Shown here piece after piece: positions 1 to 6,909 of a stretch of 15,620 nt of DNA; position 1 is the stretch's first letter; each line of letters starts with the position of its first letter. Below the pieces are notes generated by a model, which was not told the origin of the DNA, ran no database searches, and saw only the letters and a program-made list of their open reading frames with translations. The translations under genes and the position numbers were made by a program. This DNA is from an uncultured Eubacteriales bacterium (GTDB taxonomy: Bacteria > Bacillota > Clostridia > Lachnospirales > Lachnospiraceae): the NCBI GenBank assembly GCA_900321145.1, contig ONVB01000112.1, positions 1-15,620 on the forward strand, given 5' to 3'.

Positions 1-761
1 ACAAGGAACATGGCCGCATATATACATATCATCATAGAAGGATTGTTGAAAGCAAGGATCTTCTCGGCCATGGTAAAATCCTTTCTCACTTCCTCCGAGG
101 CCTGCCCGAACTTTTCTTTCTCGTAACCCTCTCTGACAAACGACTTTACTACCCTTATGCCCGCCACATTTTCCTGAACTGAGTTGTTCAAGGCATCATA
201 CTTCTTGAATATCCTTTTGAATATGGGATGCACTATAAAAAATATACCGAATAAAGCCGCGGCGAGTACCGGCAGTATCGCAAGGAAGATCATGGACATC
301 TTCACATTGATCATAAGGCTCATGGTCACCGAGAAAATAAGCATCAGCGGAGTCCTCACCGCACCTCTTATGATCATCTGGTAAGCATTCTGTACATTTG
401 ACACATCTGTCGTAAGCCTCGTAACCAGCGAAGATGTGGAGAACCTGTCTATATCGGCAAAGGCATAGTCCTGAACCTTGTAATAAAGGTCCTTCCTCAG
501 GTTCTTGGCAAAGCCGCATGAGGCCGTCGCAGCGGTAATACCGGCTAAAGCTCCGAACATGAGCGAAAGCATGGCGAGCGCTATCAGCAGTGCGCCGTAC
601 TTAAGGATAAAAGGCATGCCTCCGTCATCCATACCGTCTATCAGCTTGGCCATAACAAAAGGAAGAAGGCACTCCATGACCACCTCTCCGGCTATCAAAA
701 CCGGAGTGATCACGGAGTCCTTCTTATATTCCCGTATACTTTTTGCAAGTGTCTTTATCAA
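1..761 (-). CDS. ABC exporter, transmembrane part (partial, 3' end outside window)
   Basis: This is the N-terminal part (about 253 codons) of an ABC-type exporter half-transporter; the gene runs off the left edge. The translation starts LIKTLAKSIREYKKDSVITP and continues with several hydrophobic spans and the conserved cytoplasmic coupling segment SSLVTRLTTDVSNVQ, followed later by ENVAGIRVVKSFVREGYEKE. These are hallmarks of the type I exporter membrane domain (MsbA/MdlB/YfiB-like). The nucleotide-binding domain is expected beyond the window, so Walker motifs cannot be checked. The chosen start is TTG at 761-759, because an in-frame TGA lies three codons upstream, a GGGAG-type binding site sits about 9 bases before it, and the encoded residues match the usual family N-terminus. 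The TTG overlaps the TGA stop of the upstream REC-EAL gene (TTGA), which suggests translational coupling. The substrate is unknown; such proteins often work as heterodimers, so a partner gene may follow outside the window. Confidence 0.88.
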   Translation of the reverse strand, partial: MIKTLAKSIREYKKDSVITPVLIAGEVVMECLLPFVMAKLIDGMDDGGMPFILKYGALLIALAMLSLMFGALAGITAATASCGFAKNLRKDLYYKVQDYAFADIDRFSTSSLVTRLTTDVSNVQNAYQMIIRGAVRTPLMLIFSVTMSLMINVKMSMIFLAILPVLAAALFGIFFIVHPIFKRIFKKYDALNNSVQENVAGIRVVKSFVREGYEKEKFGQASEEVRKDFTMAEKILAFNNPSMMICIYAAMFL

Positions 762-2458
762 ACTGTCTCACTCTCCCTGTCTTTAAGGAATACCTCAAAT
801 TCGGCCGGAGGCACAGGCTTTGAAAAATAATATCCCTGTATTATGCTGCAGCCAACCTGTTTTAGAAGCTTTAGCTGTTCTTCCTCCTCCACTCCCTCGG
901 CGATAACCGGCACGGAAAGGAAATCCGCTATACCCATTATAAGCTGGACTAATCTTAAGCTCTTGGCATCCTTATTTACATTTTTTACAAACTGCATATC
1001 AAGCTTTAACGCATCCACCGGAAGCACCGAGAGCATGTTCAGCGACGAGTATCCCGTGCCGAAGTCATCCATCTCCACAAGGAAGCCCTTGCTTCTTAAG
1101 CTTGCCACCACATCGATAAGCTGCTTTGCGTTCTCCGCGTAAGCAGACTCTGTTATCTCAAGCAAAAGCTCGCCCGACGAAAGACCGTTTTCCTCAACGA
1201 GCGAAACAAGCCTGTCCTCAAGCCTGTCGTCATATATATCCATGCGCGAAACATTTACCGAGACAGGGACTGTCACGCCGTACCTGTCCTTCCATTCTCT
1301 TATCTGTCTCGCTGCCTCCGCCCATACAAAATGGTCAAGCAGCTGAATAAGGCCGTTTTGTTCAAAGAGCGGAACAAACTCTCCGGGCGGAAGCATGCCA
1401 AGCTCGGGATGCTTCCATCTTATCAGAGCCTCCGCACTCTTAAGAACGGGCCTGTCACCCTCTATGCTGTATTTCGGCTGATAATAGACTACAAGCTCTC
1501 CGTTTCCTATGCCCCTTTGAACATCGCTTATAAGCCGTTGCGAAAGAAGCGCCTTATCATGAGCCTCGTTGTCATATACGGCTATGCGCTTGGTGAAGTC
1601 ACCCTTTATGCTGTCGCTTGCTCTCTTTGCACGCACAAATCGCTGTTCAAAATCCATATTTCTGTCTACATTTAAGTATACACCGAAGCGCACCCTTATC
1701 CTCTGCGTATCCGTCAGGTCCGCAAGTCCATCTATGATATGCTTTCTTAGCGGCTCGTAGTCGTCAAGGTGCGTACAGTAGATGTAGAACATGTCCCTGT
1801 CATATCTGCAGGCATATCCGTCTACCATAGTAGACAAAAGCTCCCTTAACAGATCTGATATCCTTATAAGGACCTTATCACCGAAGCTTCTTCCGTAAAG
1901 GTCATTGATCAGATGGAAATTATCTATATCAAGGGATACTGCATCCATACTCCAGTCAGGATAATACTGGTCGAGCTGGACTGCATACTCATGGAAAAAC
2001 TGCCTGGTATAAAGACCGGTCAGCTCATCCCGCTCGGTAGCCGTGATTATATCTCTGTCCTCGGCAAGCTCCACGATCCTCTTTATCCTTGCAAGTATGA
2101 CCTCCGGCGCATCATAAGGCTTCTTTATAAAGTCCGACGCGCCTATATTCAAACTCCTTACTTCAGCCGTCTCATCCGATGTCATGACTATGACCGGGAT
2201 CTTCTTTAATTCGGGATCGTTCTGTTTTATATCAAGGAACTCAAAGCCGTCCATGACAGGCATCATCAGGTCGAGAAGGACGATAGATATGCCGTCATTC
2301 TTCTTAAGGATATCAAGCGCTTCCCTGCCGTTCTCCGCATAAAGAACATCATACGCGTTATTCAGCATAAAACCGAGCATCTCTCTGTTGATATACTCAT
2401 CCTCAACTATCAGAACTCTCTTTTTTATCTGCTTCTGATATCTTTCTTTTCTGTCCAT
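758..2458 (-). CDS. Response regulator with REC, degenerate GGDEF and EAL domains (predicted c-di-GMP phosphodiesterase)
   Basis: The protein has 566 residues in three domains. REC spans about 13-130, with the acidic pocket E19-D20-E21, phosphoacceptor D63 (VLLDLMMPVMDG), T93 and K113. A GGDEF-type domain spans about 140-295 and starts normally (DELTGLYTR), but its signature is YDRDMF at 219-224, so cyclase activity is not expected. EAL spans about 305-560 with the catalytic set present: EAL 343-345, NVS 402-404, LLLEITES, DDFGTGYSS 464-472, KLD 485-487, AEGVE 520-524 and QGYYFSKP. It is therefore predicted to hydrolyse c-di-GMP to pGpG in the cytoplasm, controlled by phosphorylation of REC. 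No histidine kinase is in the window. It begins 20 bp after the membrane protein gene, with a GGGGG binding site, and its stop overlaps the ABC transporter start. The decayed GGDEF could be a GTP-sensing or dimerisation module. Activity is inferred from motifs. Confidence 0.93.
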   Translation of the reverse strand: MDRKERYQKQIKKRVLIVEDEYINREMLGFMLNNAYDVLYAENGREALDILKKNDGISIVLLDLMMPVMDGFEFLDIKQNDPELKKIPVIVMTSDETAEVRSLNIGASDFIKKPYDAPEVILARIKRIVELAEDRDIITATERDELTGLYTRQFFHEYAVQLDQYYPDWSMDAVSLDIDNFHLINDLYGRSFGDKVLIRISDLLRELLSTMVDGYACRYDRDMFYIYCTHLDDYEPLRKHIIDGLADLTDTQRIRVRFGVYLNVDRNMDFEQRFVRAKRASDSIKGDFTKRIAVYDNEAHDKALLSQRLISDVQRGIGNGELVVYYQPKYSIEGDRPVLKSAEALIRWKHPELGMLPPGEFVPLFEQNGLIQLLDHFVWAEAARQIREWKDRYGVTVPVSVNVSRMDIYDDRLEDRLVSLVEENGLSSGELLLEITESAYAENAKQLIDVVASLRSKGFLVEMDDFGTGYSSLNMLSVLPVDALKLDMQFVKNVNKDAKSLRLVQLIMGIADFLSVPVIAEGVEEEEQLKLLKQVGCSIIQGYYFSKPVPPAEFEVFLKDRESETV

Positions 2459-2478
2459 CTTAAAAAATCCCCCATACT

Positions 2479-3588
2479 CTAAGCAGCATCTTTAAGAAGC
2501 CTGCTGCTCAATATCCTGTTTGCAAAATCTTTCGCTGTCTCGTTCTTTTCACGACGCACCGTCTCTATCTGCGGTGTGTATCCCGCCTCGGAGGTTTCAG
2601 CCGCCTCGGTTATCGTCATCACAGCCATTTTGACTGCCGAATCCCTGAACGACTCACCGAGAATAAGAAAGCAATCCCTGTCAAGCAGAAATACATTGCT
2701 GTCGGAAGGCCTTATTTCGTTGAGGAGATCAGCCATATCCTTTCCTTTGTCCTCTGCCTTTATCAAAATCCCGTTTCCGCCCACATAGTTGTTCGCGTCA
2801 CGGTAGCTGCTTACAACATCCAGGAAAGCCCTGTTATAAAATCCCGTCTCCCTGTCTATATACTTATATCTTTTCTTTACCGTCTCACAGGTGAGCACAA
2901 CACCGATCACCATAAGTGATACATCAAACCGTCTGACCAGGCATCCGAGCACGAACGGGATTATAAATGCCCTAAGTCTTATAAACCCGGGTTCGTTATG
3001 CTCTTTTCCGTAGCTTGCCGACAAGTACACGGCAACCAAAATATAAAAGAGCTCTATCGCCGTCTTTATATACTGCGTGGCAAAAAATAAGCTGCGCATT
3101 ATCTCGTTTTCTTCACCGCTCGTATATATATACAGATTCTGAAATATATTGACAATGACGATGACGAATACGGGAACCGCGGAAAACTTATATCTTCTTT
3201 TGATATGATCCACGCTGTGGTACAGACTGTAATCCACAAATATAAGCCACTGCAGAACTGCCATCATATAAAGCATATCTATGATAGGAGGCGCAAGTAC
3301 ATATATGGTCACGAAATACCTTCCGAATATGGAATACTGATTTCTGTAGAGAATCTCAATGATGAGTGCCACAAACAAAAGCAGGCATTCGCCCAGCATC
3401 ACCTTGTCCTCGATATTCTTTCGTTTTCTGAAACCGGGATTTAATATGACAAAAAAGATCAGTCCGGCAAGCGCGACATAAAGCATGATCCCCGACACTC
3501 TGCGCAGAAAATCCTCTATCTCCCTAAAATCGCCGCCCATATCGTATTCGGCCATCAGGCAAAACAAAAACTTAAATATATCCACCAT
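2479..3588 (-). CDS. Integral membrane protein with decayed GGDEF-like C-terminal domain
   Basis: The protein has 369 residues. About six to seven hydrophobic segments are visible (roughly 34-50, 64-80, 92-118, 136-155, 174-192, 205-234), followed by a cytoplasmic tail. The tail opens with DRETGFYNRAFL (245-256), which resembles the D-x-LTGL-x-NR-x-F start of GGDEF domains. It has no cyclase motif: the equivalent strand reads LLDRDCFLIL (301-310), and the domain is only about 120 residues against about 160 usual. Diguanylate cyclase activity is therefore unlikely. It may be a membrane sensor that acts through protein contacts, possibly with the REC-EAL protein encoded 20 bp downstream; that is inference from operon order. 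The start is ATG with GAGG about nine bases upstream. It is the first gene of the operon behind the promoter at 3642-3670. The function is not recognised. Confidence 0.85.
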   Translation of the reverse strand: MVDIFKFLFCLMAEYDMGGDFREIEDFLRRVSGIMLYVALAGLIFFVILNPGFRKRKNIEDKVMLGECLLLFVALIIEILYRNQYSIFGRYFVTIYVLAPPIIDMLYMMAVLQWLIFVDYSLYHSVDHIKRRYKFSAVPVFVIVIVNIFQNLYIYTSGEENEIMRSLFFATQYIKTAIELFYILVAVYLSASYGKEHNEPGFIRLRAFIIPFVLGCLVRRFDVSLMVIGVVLTCETVKKRYKYIDRETGFYNRAFLDVVSSYRDANNYVGGNGILIKAEDKGKDMADLLNEIRPSDSNVFLLDRDCFLILGESFRDSAVKMAVMTITEAAETSEAGYTPQIETVRREKNETAKDFANRILSSRLLKDAA

Positions 3589-3641
3589 GACTTAATACCT
3601 CACTGTAACGATCATATCAATAAGCATAAAAAATCACAAAT

Positions 3642-3670
3642 ATTATATCAGAACACACTGCATATGTCAC
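3642..3670 (-). promoter_or_regulatory. Promoter of the membrane protein / REC-EAL / ABC exporter operon
   Basis: On the minus strand a GTGACA box (3665-3670) is followed by a 17-base spacer and TATAAT (3642-3647), preceded by TGA, an extended -10. This is a near-consensus housekeeping sigma promoter. The predicted transcript starts about 3635, about 47 bases before the ATG at 3588. It lies just downstream of the tRNA-Glu terminator, so the operon is insulated from tRNA transcription. Confidence 0.75.
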
Positions 3671-3690
3671 TTAAAATACTGTCAAATAAC

Positions 3691-3715
3691 AAAAAAATCG
3701 CCATTGAGGCGATTT
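3691..3715 (-). terminator. Rho-independent terminator of tRNA-Glu
   Basis: On the minus strand the stem AAATCGCC / GGCGATTT closes a five-base loop (TCAAT) and runs into a T tract of seven. It sits 12 bases after the tRNA 3' end, so it is the natural end of the monocistronic tRNA transcript. Confidence 0.85.
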
Positions 3716-3727
3716 CTTTGTTTGGAG

Positions 3728-3799
3728 CAGTCGATAGGGGAATCGAACCCCTGTTTTCGCCGTGAGAGGGCGACGTCTTAACCGCTTGACCAATCGACC
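3728..3799 (-). tRNA. tRNA-Glu (anticodon CTC)
   Basis: A cloverleaf folds on the minus strand. The acceptor stem is GGTCGAT / ATCGACT, with a G1-U72 wobble. The D arm begins GTCA and contains AGCGGTTAAGAC. The anticodon stem is TCGCC / GGCGA with loop CTCTCAC, giving anticodon CTC, which reads GAG. The variable loop has four bases, and the T arm is AGGGG-TTCGATT-CCCCT. The overall form matches bacterial tRNA-Glu. The discriminator base is G and the next three bases are CTC, so CCA is not encoded and must be added enzymatically. It has its own promoter (3831-3859) and terminator (3691-3715). Confidence 0.96.
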
Positions 3800-3808
3800 A
3801 TATTTAAC

Positions 3809-3870
3809 TGCTTGTCTTTGCGACTTGCCTACTATAACACAGGCAAGTCACAAATGCAAGCATTTTTTTT
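3809..3870 (+). terminator. Long inverted repeat followed by T8 on the plus strand; also carries the tRNA-Glu promoter
   Basis: TGCTTG (3809-3814) pairs with CAAGCA (3857-3862). Inside it, after a 2x2 internal loop, about 13 further pairs form around GACTTGCC / GGCAAGTC, including one G-T pair, with a 12-base loop. On the plus strand the arm is followed immediately by eight T (3863-3870), the layout of an intrinsic terminator. No plus-strand gene ends here, so it may stop antisense transcription heading into the OFA gene, or it may act as a DNA or RNA structure around the tRNA promoter. The inverted repeat is plain in the sequence; its role is inference. Confidence 0.5.
3831..3859 (-). promoter_or_regulatory. 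Promoter of tRNA-Glu
   Basis: Minus strand TTGCAT (3854-3859), a 17-base spacer and TATAGT (3831-3836), with an upstream TGT that makes an extended -10. The transcript would begin about 3824, about 25 bases before the mature tRNA 5' end. The -10 box lies in the loop of the inverted repeat 3809-3862 and the spacer forms one arm. Confidence 0.65.
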
Positions 3871-3933
3871 GTTTTATTCAAAAAAGTTTTCGAAACAGTT
3901 TTTATCCGGCGGCCAACCGTCAAACATCAACTA

Positions 3934-5280
3934 TTACTTTACCGCCTTCTTTGCCGCCTTGGCTTCAAGAGCCTTGTCCGTAGGTCTTACAAGTACAAGA
4001 CAGAGTACCAAAGCTACCGCATAAAGTGCTATAGTGAAGAAAAGCACATTCTGATAACCCACAGGGTTCATCTTGATTCCGTCATGCTCTATCCACTCAC
4101 CCGAGTTATTCACGATAAGTGTCGCAACCTGATTACCGGTAAGTCCGGCAAATGCCCATGCGGAAAGTGTGATACCGTGGATAGCGCTTATCGAGCCCAT
4201 GCCATAGTGGTCTGACAGCAGAGTCGGTACATTTGAGAAACCGCCGCCGTAACCTGCGTTTACGAAGAAGATAAGTGTAAGTACAAGTATGATCAGGAGC
4301 GTATTGCCCTCTCCGTTCTTGATACCCTGTGTAAGTATTACAAGTCCCGTAAATGCTATGGACAGGATAAATATAAGCTTGTATACGGTATTTCTGTCCT
4401 TCATGGTATCAGCCCATGCAGAGAAGCCGAGACGTCCGCCTGCGTTGAATACAGCGGATACGGTCGAGATTATGCCGGCTGAAGCGGCAAGACCGATACA
4501 CTTTACTATCATCTTCTCCTGAGAGATAAGAGCAAGACCGCAGGTGATGTTGATGTAGAACATAACCCAGATACCGATATAGTTGCCGATAGGCTTTGTC
4601 TTTAAAACCGAGATTATGCTCGGCTTCTCACCCTTGCCCTGAGGCTCATGCCAGCCTGCAGGCTTGGCAAGAAGGAGATGTCCCACGAACATCATCACGA
4701 AGTATACTCCGGCAAGTATCCAGAACATCTTATATATGGCACCGTCGCCCAGGTTATCCTGCATCCACTCCATGATAGGGCTTGCGATAGCCTTGGCAGC
4801 ACCAAAGCCCGCAACCGCAAGACCGGTTGCAAGTCCCTTTCTGTCCTGGAACCAGAGCATCAGAGTCTTGACCGGAGAGAGATATCCCGTTCCGAGACCA
4901 ATACCCATGATAAAACCGTAAGAGAGATATATACCTATAAGTGACACATAGCTTCCCTGATGCTCACCTCCATAGTAGATGAAGAAGCCGGTCAAAGCCA
5001 TACCTGACGCAAAACAGATGGTAGCGATAAGAGATGACTTGTGGATATCCTTCTCAACCACATTTCCGAGGAAAGCGGCAGACATGCCGAGGAAGAAGAT
5101 GGCAAACGAGAAAGCCCACTCCGTGGCACCCTTTGAGAATCCGATATGATCCGCGATAGCCTGCGAAAACAGTGACCAACAGTAAACTGTACCTATGCTG
5201 CAGTGAAGCAGCAGTGCGGGGATTGCGGCACGCACCCACTTATTTGTGCGCCATCCACCCTGTGAATTTGCTTCTGACAT
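3934..5280 (-). CDS. Major facilitator superfamily transporter, OFA (oxalate/formate antiporter) family
   Basis: The protein has 448 residues with about 12 hydrophobic spans and a lysine/alanine-rich cytoplasmic tail, a normal length for the family. Family hallmarks are the N-terminal GTVYCWSLFSQAI, the TM4-5 region GLGTGYLSPVKTLMLWFQDRKGLATG (split here for reading: GLGTGYLSPVKTLMLWF, then QDRKGLATG), and GGFSNVPTLLSDHYG at about 346-360. It probably moves small carboxylates (formate, oxalate, pyruvate or lactate class) across the cytoplasmic membrane, but the substrate cannot be set. By my alignment from memory with OxlT, the TM8 arginine is kept (R283, NAGGRLGF) while the TM11 lysine position is W375 (ITLSAWAFAG), which argues against classical oxalate binding. 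The start is ATG with AGGAG eight bases upstream. It stands alone behind a GC-rich leader. No convincing terminator is seen in the 70 bases after its stop. Confidence 0.88.
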   Translation of the reverse strand: MSEANSQGGWRTNKWVRAAIPALLLHCSIGTVYCWSLFSQAIADHIGFSKGATEWAFSFAIFFLGMSAAFLGNVVEKDIHKSSLIATICFASGMALTGFFIYYGGEHQGSYVSLIGIYLSYGFIMGIGLGTGYLSPVKTLMLWFQDRKGLATGLAVAGFGAAKAIASPIMEWMQDNLGDGAIYKMFWILAGVYFVMMFVGHLLLAKPAGWHEPQGKGEKPSIISVLKTKPIGNYIGIWVMFYINITCGLALISQEKMIVKCIGLAASAGIISTVSAVFNAGGRLGFSAWADTMKDRNTVYKLIFILSIAFTGLVILTQGIKNGEGNTLLIILVLTLIFFVNAGYGGGFSNVPTLLSDHYGMGSISAIHGITLSAWAFAGLTGNQVATLIVNNSGEWIEHDGIKMNPVGYQNVLFFTIALYAVALVLCLVLVRPTDKALEAKAAKKAVK

Positions 5281-5318
5281 TTTTGTTACTCCTTTACTTT
5301 AAAAATTGAAAATGTATC

Positions 5319-5382
5319 CGGGCAACACTGCTGCCCGTGCGCCATCCGCGCGCCGCAAAGCTGCTGCTTACCTTACGCGGAT
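5319..5382 (-). promoter_or_regulatory. GC-rich foldable 5' leader of the OFA transporter gene
   Basis: In transcript order, ATCCGCG (5382-5376) can pair with CGCGGAT (5350-5344), enclosing 25 bases. A second hairpin follows, CGGGCA / TGCCCG with a seven-base loop (5337-5319). About 20 A/T-rich bases then lead to the AGGAG site. The predicted start of transcription is near 5382, so the first stem would begin at the very 5' end of the message. It is not a riboswitch class I recognise. It may be a regulatory leader, a protein-binding site or an mRNA-stabilising end. Confidence 0.4.
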
Positions 5383-5388
5383 ATGCTT

Positions 5389-5417
5389 ATAATAAGCGCA
5401 CAAAAAGCCTGCGTTAA
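5389..5417 (-). promoter_or_regulatory. Candidate promoter of the OFA transporter gene
   Basis: Minus strand TTAACG (5412-5417), a 17-base spacer and TATTAT (5389-5394). The -35 is imperfect and lies in the loop of the upstream gene's terminator; the -10 overlaps a GCTTA/TAAGC palindrome (5385-5397). It is the best candidate between that terminator and the gene, but only moderately convincing. Confidence 0.35.
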
Positions 5418-5423
5418 CAGGCT
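5402..5423 (-). terminator. Rho-independent terminator after the MshEN/CheX-like gene
   Basis: Minus strand AGCCTG / CAGGCT with loop TTAACG, followed by a short T run. It lies about 38 bases after the stop at 5461. A 13-base palindrome (ACCGATAATCGGT, 5435-5447) lies between the stop and the hairpin. Confidence 0.75.
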
Positions 5424-5460
5424 GTTATAAGTGCACCGATTATCGGTATATATAATATTG

Positions 5461-6360
5461 CTATGAGATAGTCGCATCTCCCGTGCATATGATGAATTCT
5501 ATAGGTCTTTCATCTATAAGCAGCGGTACGACATACATCTCCTTGTCTGTACGGATCCTGACACCGTCAGCCTTTATCACAGGCGAATCAACCTTCACAT
5601 CGGTCCTCTCGCATAAAACGCTGGATACATACAGTCCGTCATTGACGTTCAGGAACTCTCCCGCCACATCAAGAGGATCGTACTCCATATCATCCCTTCC
5701 CGTAACATTCATAACAAAGTTATCGGAGCCGGCTGCAAGATCTTCCTTAAGACCGCCGATTATGATCGTCATATCGGTATCCGCATGGATAGTCTGCATA
5801 ACGGCACACGGCAGTTCGAAATCATCAGTCTTCTCTATCCTCTCCATGATAAAGAAGCGGTCTATAAATCTGACTATATTTCTTGCCGTAAGGGACACAT
5901 ACTGCTTTATAAACTCCGGCATCCCCGTATCCTTCATAAATACGGGTACTATCCTGTCCACATCACCGGTCTTTATGGCTTCGATATCCGAAAGGGTAAG
6001 GTGCTCGGATCTTCGATAATTACCCAGCTCCTTCTTGATATCCTCAAAATCCATAATGCCGCTTTCAAGCACAGCCTGCACGAAAAGAAGATATGCATCT
6101 CCCTGCTTATCCAGCAGATCATACACATCGTCCTCGGTAAGATACCCCTTTTCTATGGCTATGTCACCGAAGCGCTTATCAAGCTGCTGCTGAAGCTGAT
6201 TGACCTCCTGTGCCTGCTCCTCGGTCATAAGACCAAGGTCAACCGCAAGCAAGCCCATCTTCACTTTGTCATTCCTGGTGGATTCAAGAAGTCCCGCATA
6301 TACCTCCTCGGAGATGATCCCGACATCCACTAAGTATTTTCCGAAATAAACTCCAAACAT
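5461..6360 (-). CDS. MshEN-like repeat protein with CheC/CheX-like C-terminal domain
   Basis: The protein has 299 residues, is cytosolic, and has no signal peptide or membrane span. The N-terminus contains three related units with a period of about 29: YFGKYLVDVGIISEE (from 5), KMGLLAVDLGLMTEEQ (from 35) and RFGDIAIEKGYLTEDD (from 63). They fit the R-L-G-x5-G-x-[IL]-[ST] pattern of MshEN/GspE N-terminal domains, which in some proteins bind c-di-GMP. The third unit keeps R63 and Q86. A helical middle region (about 88-180) leads to a CheX/CheC-like domain (about 180-299). This contains D231-x3-E235-x2-N238, with P260 about 22 residues later, close to the CheC-type phosphatase motif. A role in dephosphorylating a response regulator is a reasonable guess, not shown. 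It starts 37 bp after the 136-residue gene with a GGGAG site, and a terminator follows. No che genes are nearby. The fold assignment is moderately sure; the function is not. Confidence 0.72.
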   Translation of the reverse strand: MFGVYFGKYLVDVGIISEEVYAGLLESTRNDKVKMGLLAVDLGLMTEEQAQEVNQLQQQLDKRFGDIAIEKGYLTEDDVYDLLDKQGDAYLLFVQAVLESGIMDFEDIKKELGNYRRSEHLTLSDIEAIKTGDVDRIVPVFMKDTGMPEFIKQYVSLTARNIVRFIDRFFIMERIEKTDDFELPCAVMQTIHADTDMTIIIGGLKEDLAAGSDNFVMNVTGRDDMEYDPLDVAGEFLNVNDGLYVSSVLCERTDVKVDSPVIKADGVRIRTDKEMYVVPLLIDERPIEFIICTGDATIS

Positions 6361-6397
6361 ACTAAGTCTCCCGGTAATGTAAGCCTTGTCCTGACAA

Positions 6398-6808
6398 CTA
6401 CTGCTTCTCGATCAGTATAGCCGCCTGCTTTCCTTCCTCGAGTTCAACGCTTATGTTGAGCTTGCCTCCGAGGTTAGTCTTCATCTCACCTACATAAACA
6501 TTGTCAACGTGAACCTTATACTCCTTTTCAGCCTCAAGTTCAAGTGTTATCTGAGAATCCGTGGTTCCTTCAACCACAAAATTAACCTCTTTATCGGTCG
6601 CCTTGAATCCGTGAACCACTGTTCCCGGAACAGACTCATATACAAACATTCCGTTCTTCTCGAGCTTGGTGATCTCATTGAAGGTTTTTATCTTGTAGAT
6701 GTCCCCGTTGTAATTAAATCCATCCTTCTTGGTTTTCGCTGAGAGTGAATAGTTGCCGAAAGAAAGGCCGCCGTCCTCTTCACGAATCAGATCATCAATA
6801 ACTGCCAT
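6398..6808 (-). CDS. Conserved small beta-rich protein of unknown function
   Basis: The protein has 136 residues starting MAVIDDLIREEDGGLSFGNY. ATG at 6808-6806 is chosen because GGAGG ends seven bases before it; a longer frame starting seven codons upstream would place the binding site inside the coding region. There is no signal peptide or membrane span. The alternating pattern in the second half (for example VNFVVEGTTDSQITLELEAE and LNISVELEEGKQAAILIEK) suggests a beta-sandwich. I recall similar small proteins in Lachnospiraceae, sometimes auto-labelled endosialidase, but no catalytic motif supports that, so I assign no function. It is the first gene of a two-gene unit with the MshEN/CheX-like protein, which hints at a shared process. 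Confidence 0.85.
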   Translation of the reverse strand: MAVIDDLIREEDGGLSFGNYSLSAKTKKDGFNYNGDIYKIKTFNEITKLEKNGMFVYESVPGTVVHGFKATDKEVNFVVEGTTDSQITLELEAEKEYKVHVDNVYVGEMKTNLGGKLNISVELEEGKQAAILIEKQ

Positions 6809-6870
6809 AATTTTACCTCCGCAATACATTTATAATAATATGCTGATAAGCTTTTTTGAATACTATTCCA

Positions 6871-6876
6871 ATTATA
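6871..6876 (-). promoter_or_regulatory. Candidate -10 box for the 136-aa gene unit
   Basis: A perfect TATAAT on the minus strand lies about 63 bases before the ATG. The -35 position (TAGTCA, 17 bases upstream) is weak. No convincing terminator separates it from clpC, so read-through from the purine operon is also possible. Confidence 0.45.
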
Positions 6877-6909
6877 CAACATAATCTGCCGTTTGACTAC
6901 AGTTTTATT

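Noticed and set aside
196..519. Minus-strand open frame of 107 codons
   Set aside because: It is out of frame with the ABC exporter, whose translation continues unbroken across the region with clear family motifs.
3863..3933. Terminator directly after the OFA gene
   Set aside because: Only a four-base-pair stem (GTTT/AAAC) before a T run is present on the minus strand, too weak to call.
5483..6333. Two plus-strand open frames of about 180 codons
   Set aside because: Both are antisense shadows of the MshEN/CheX-like gene, whose repeats and motif support the minus strand.
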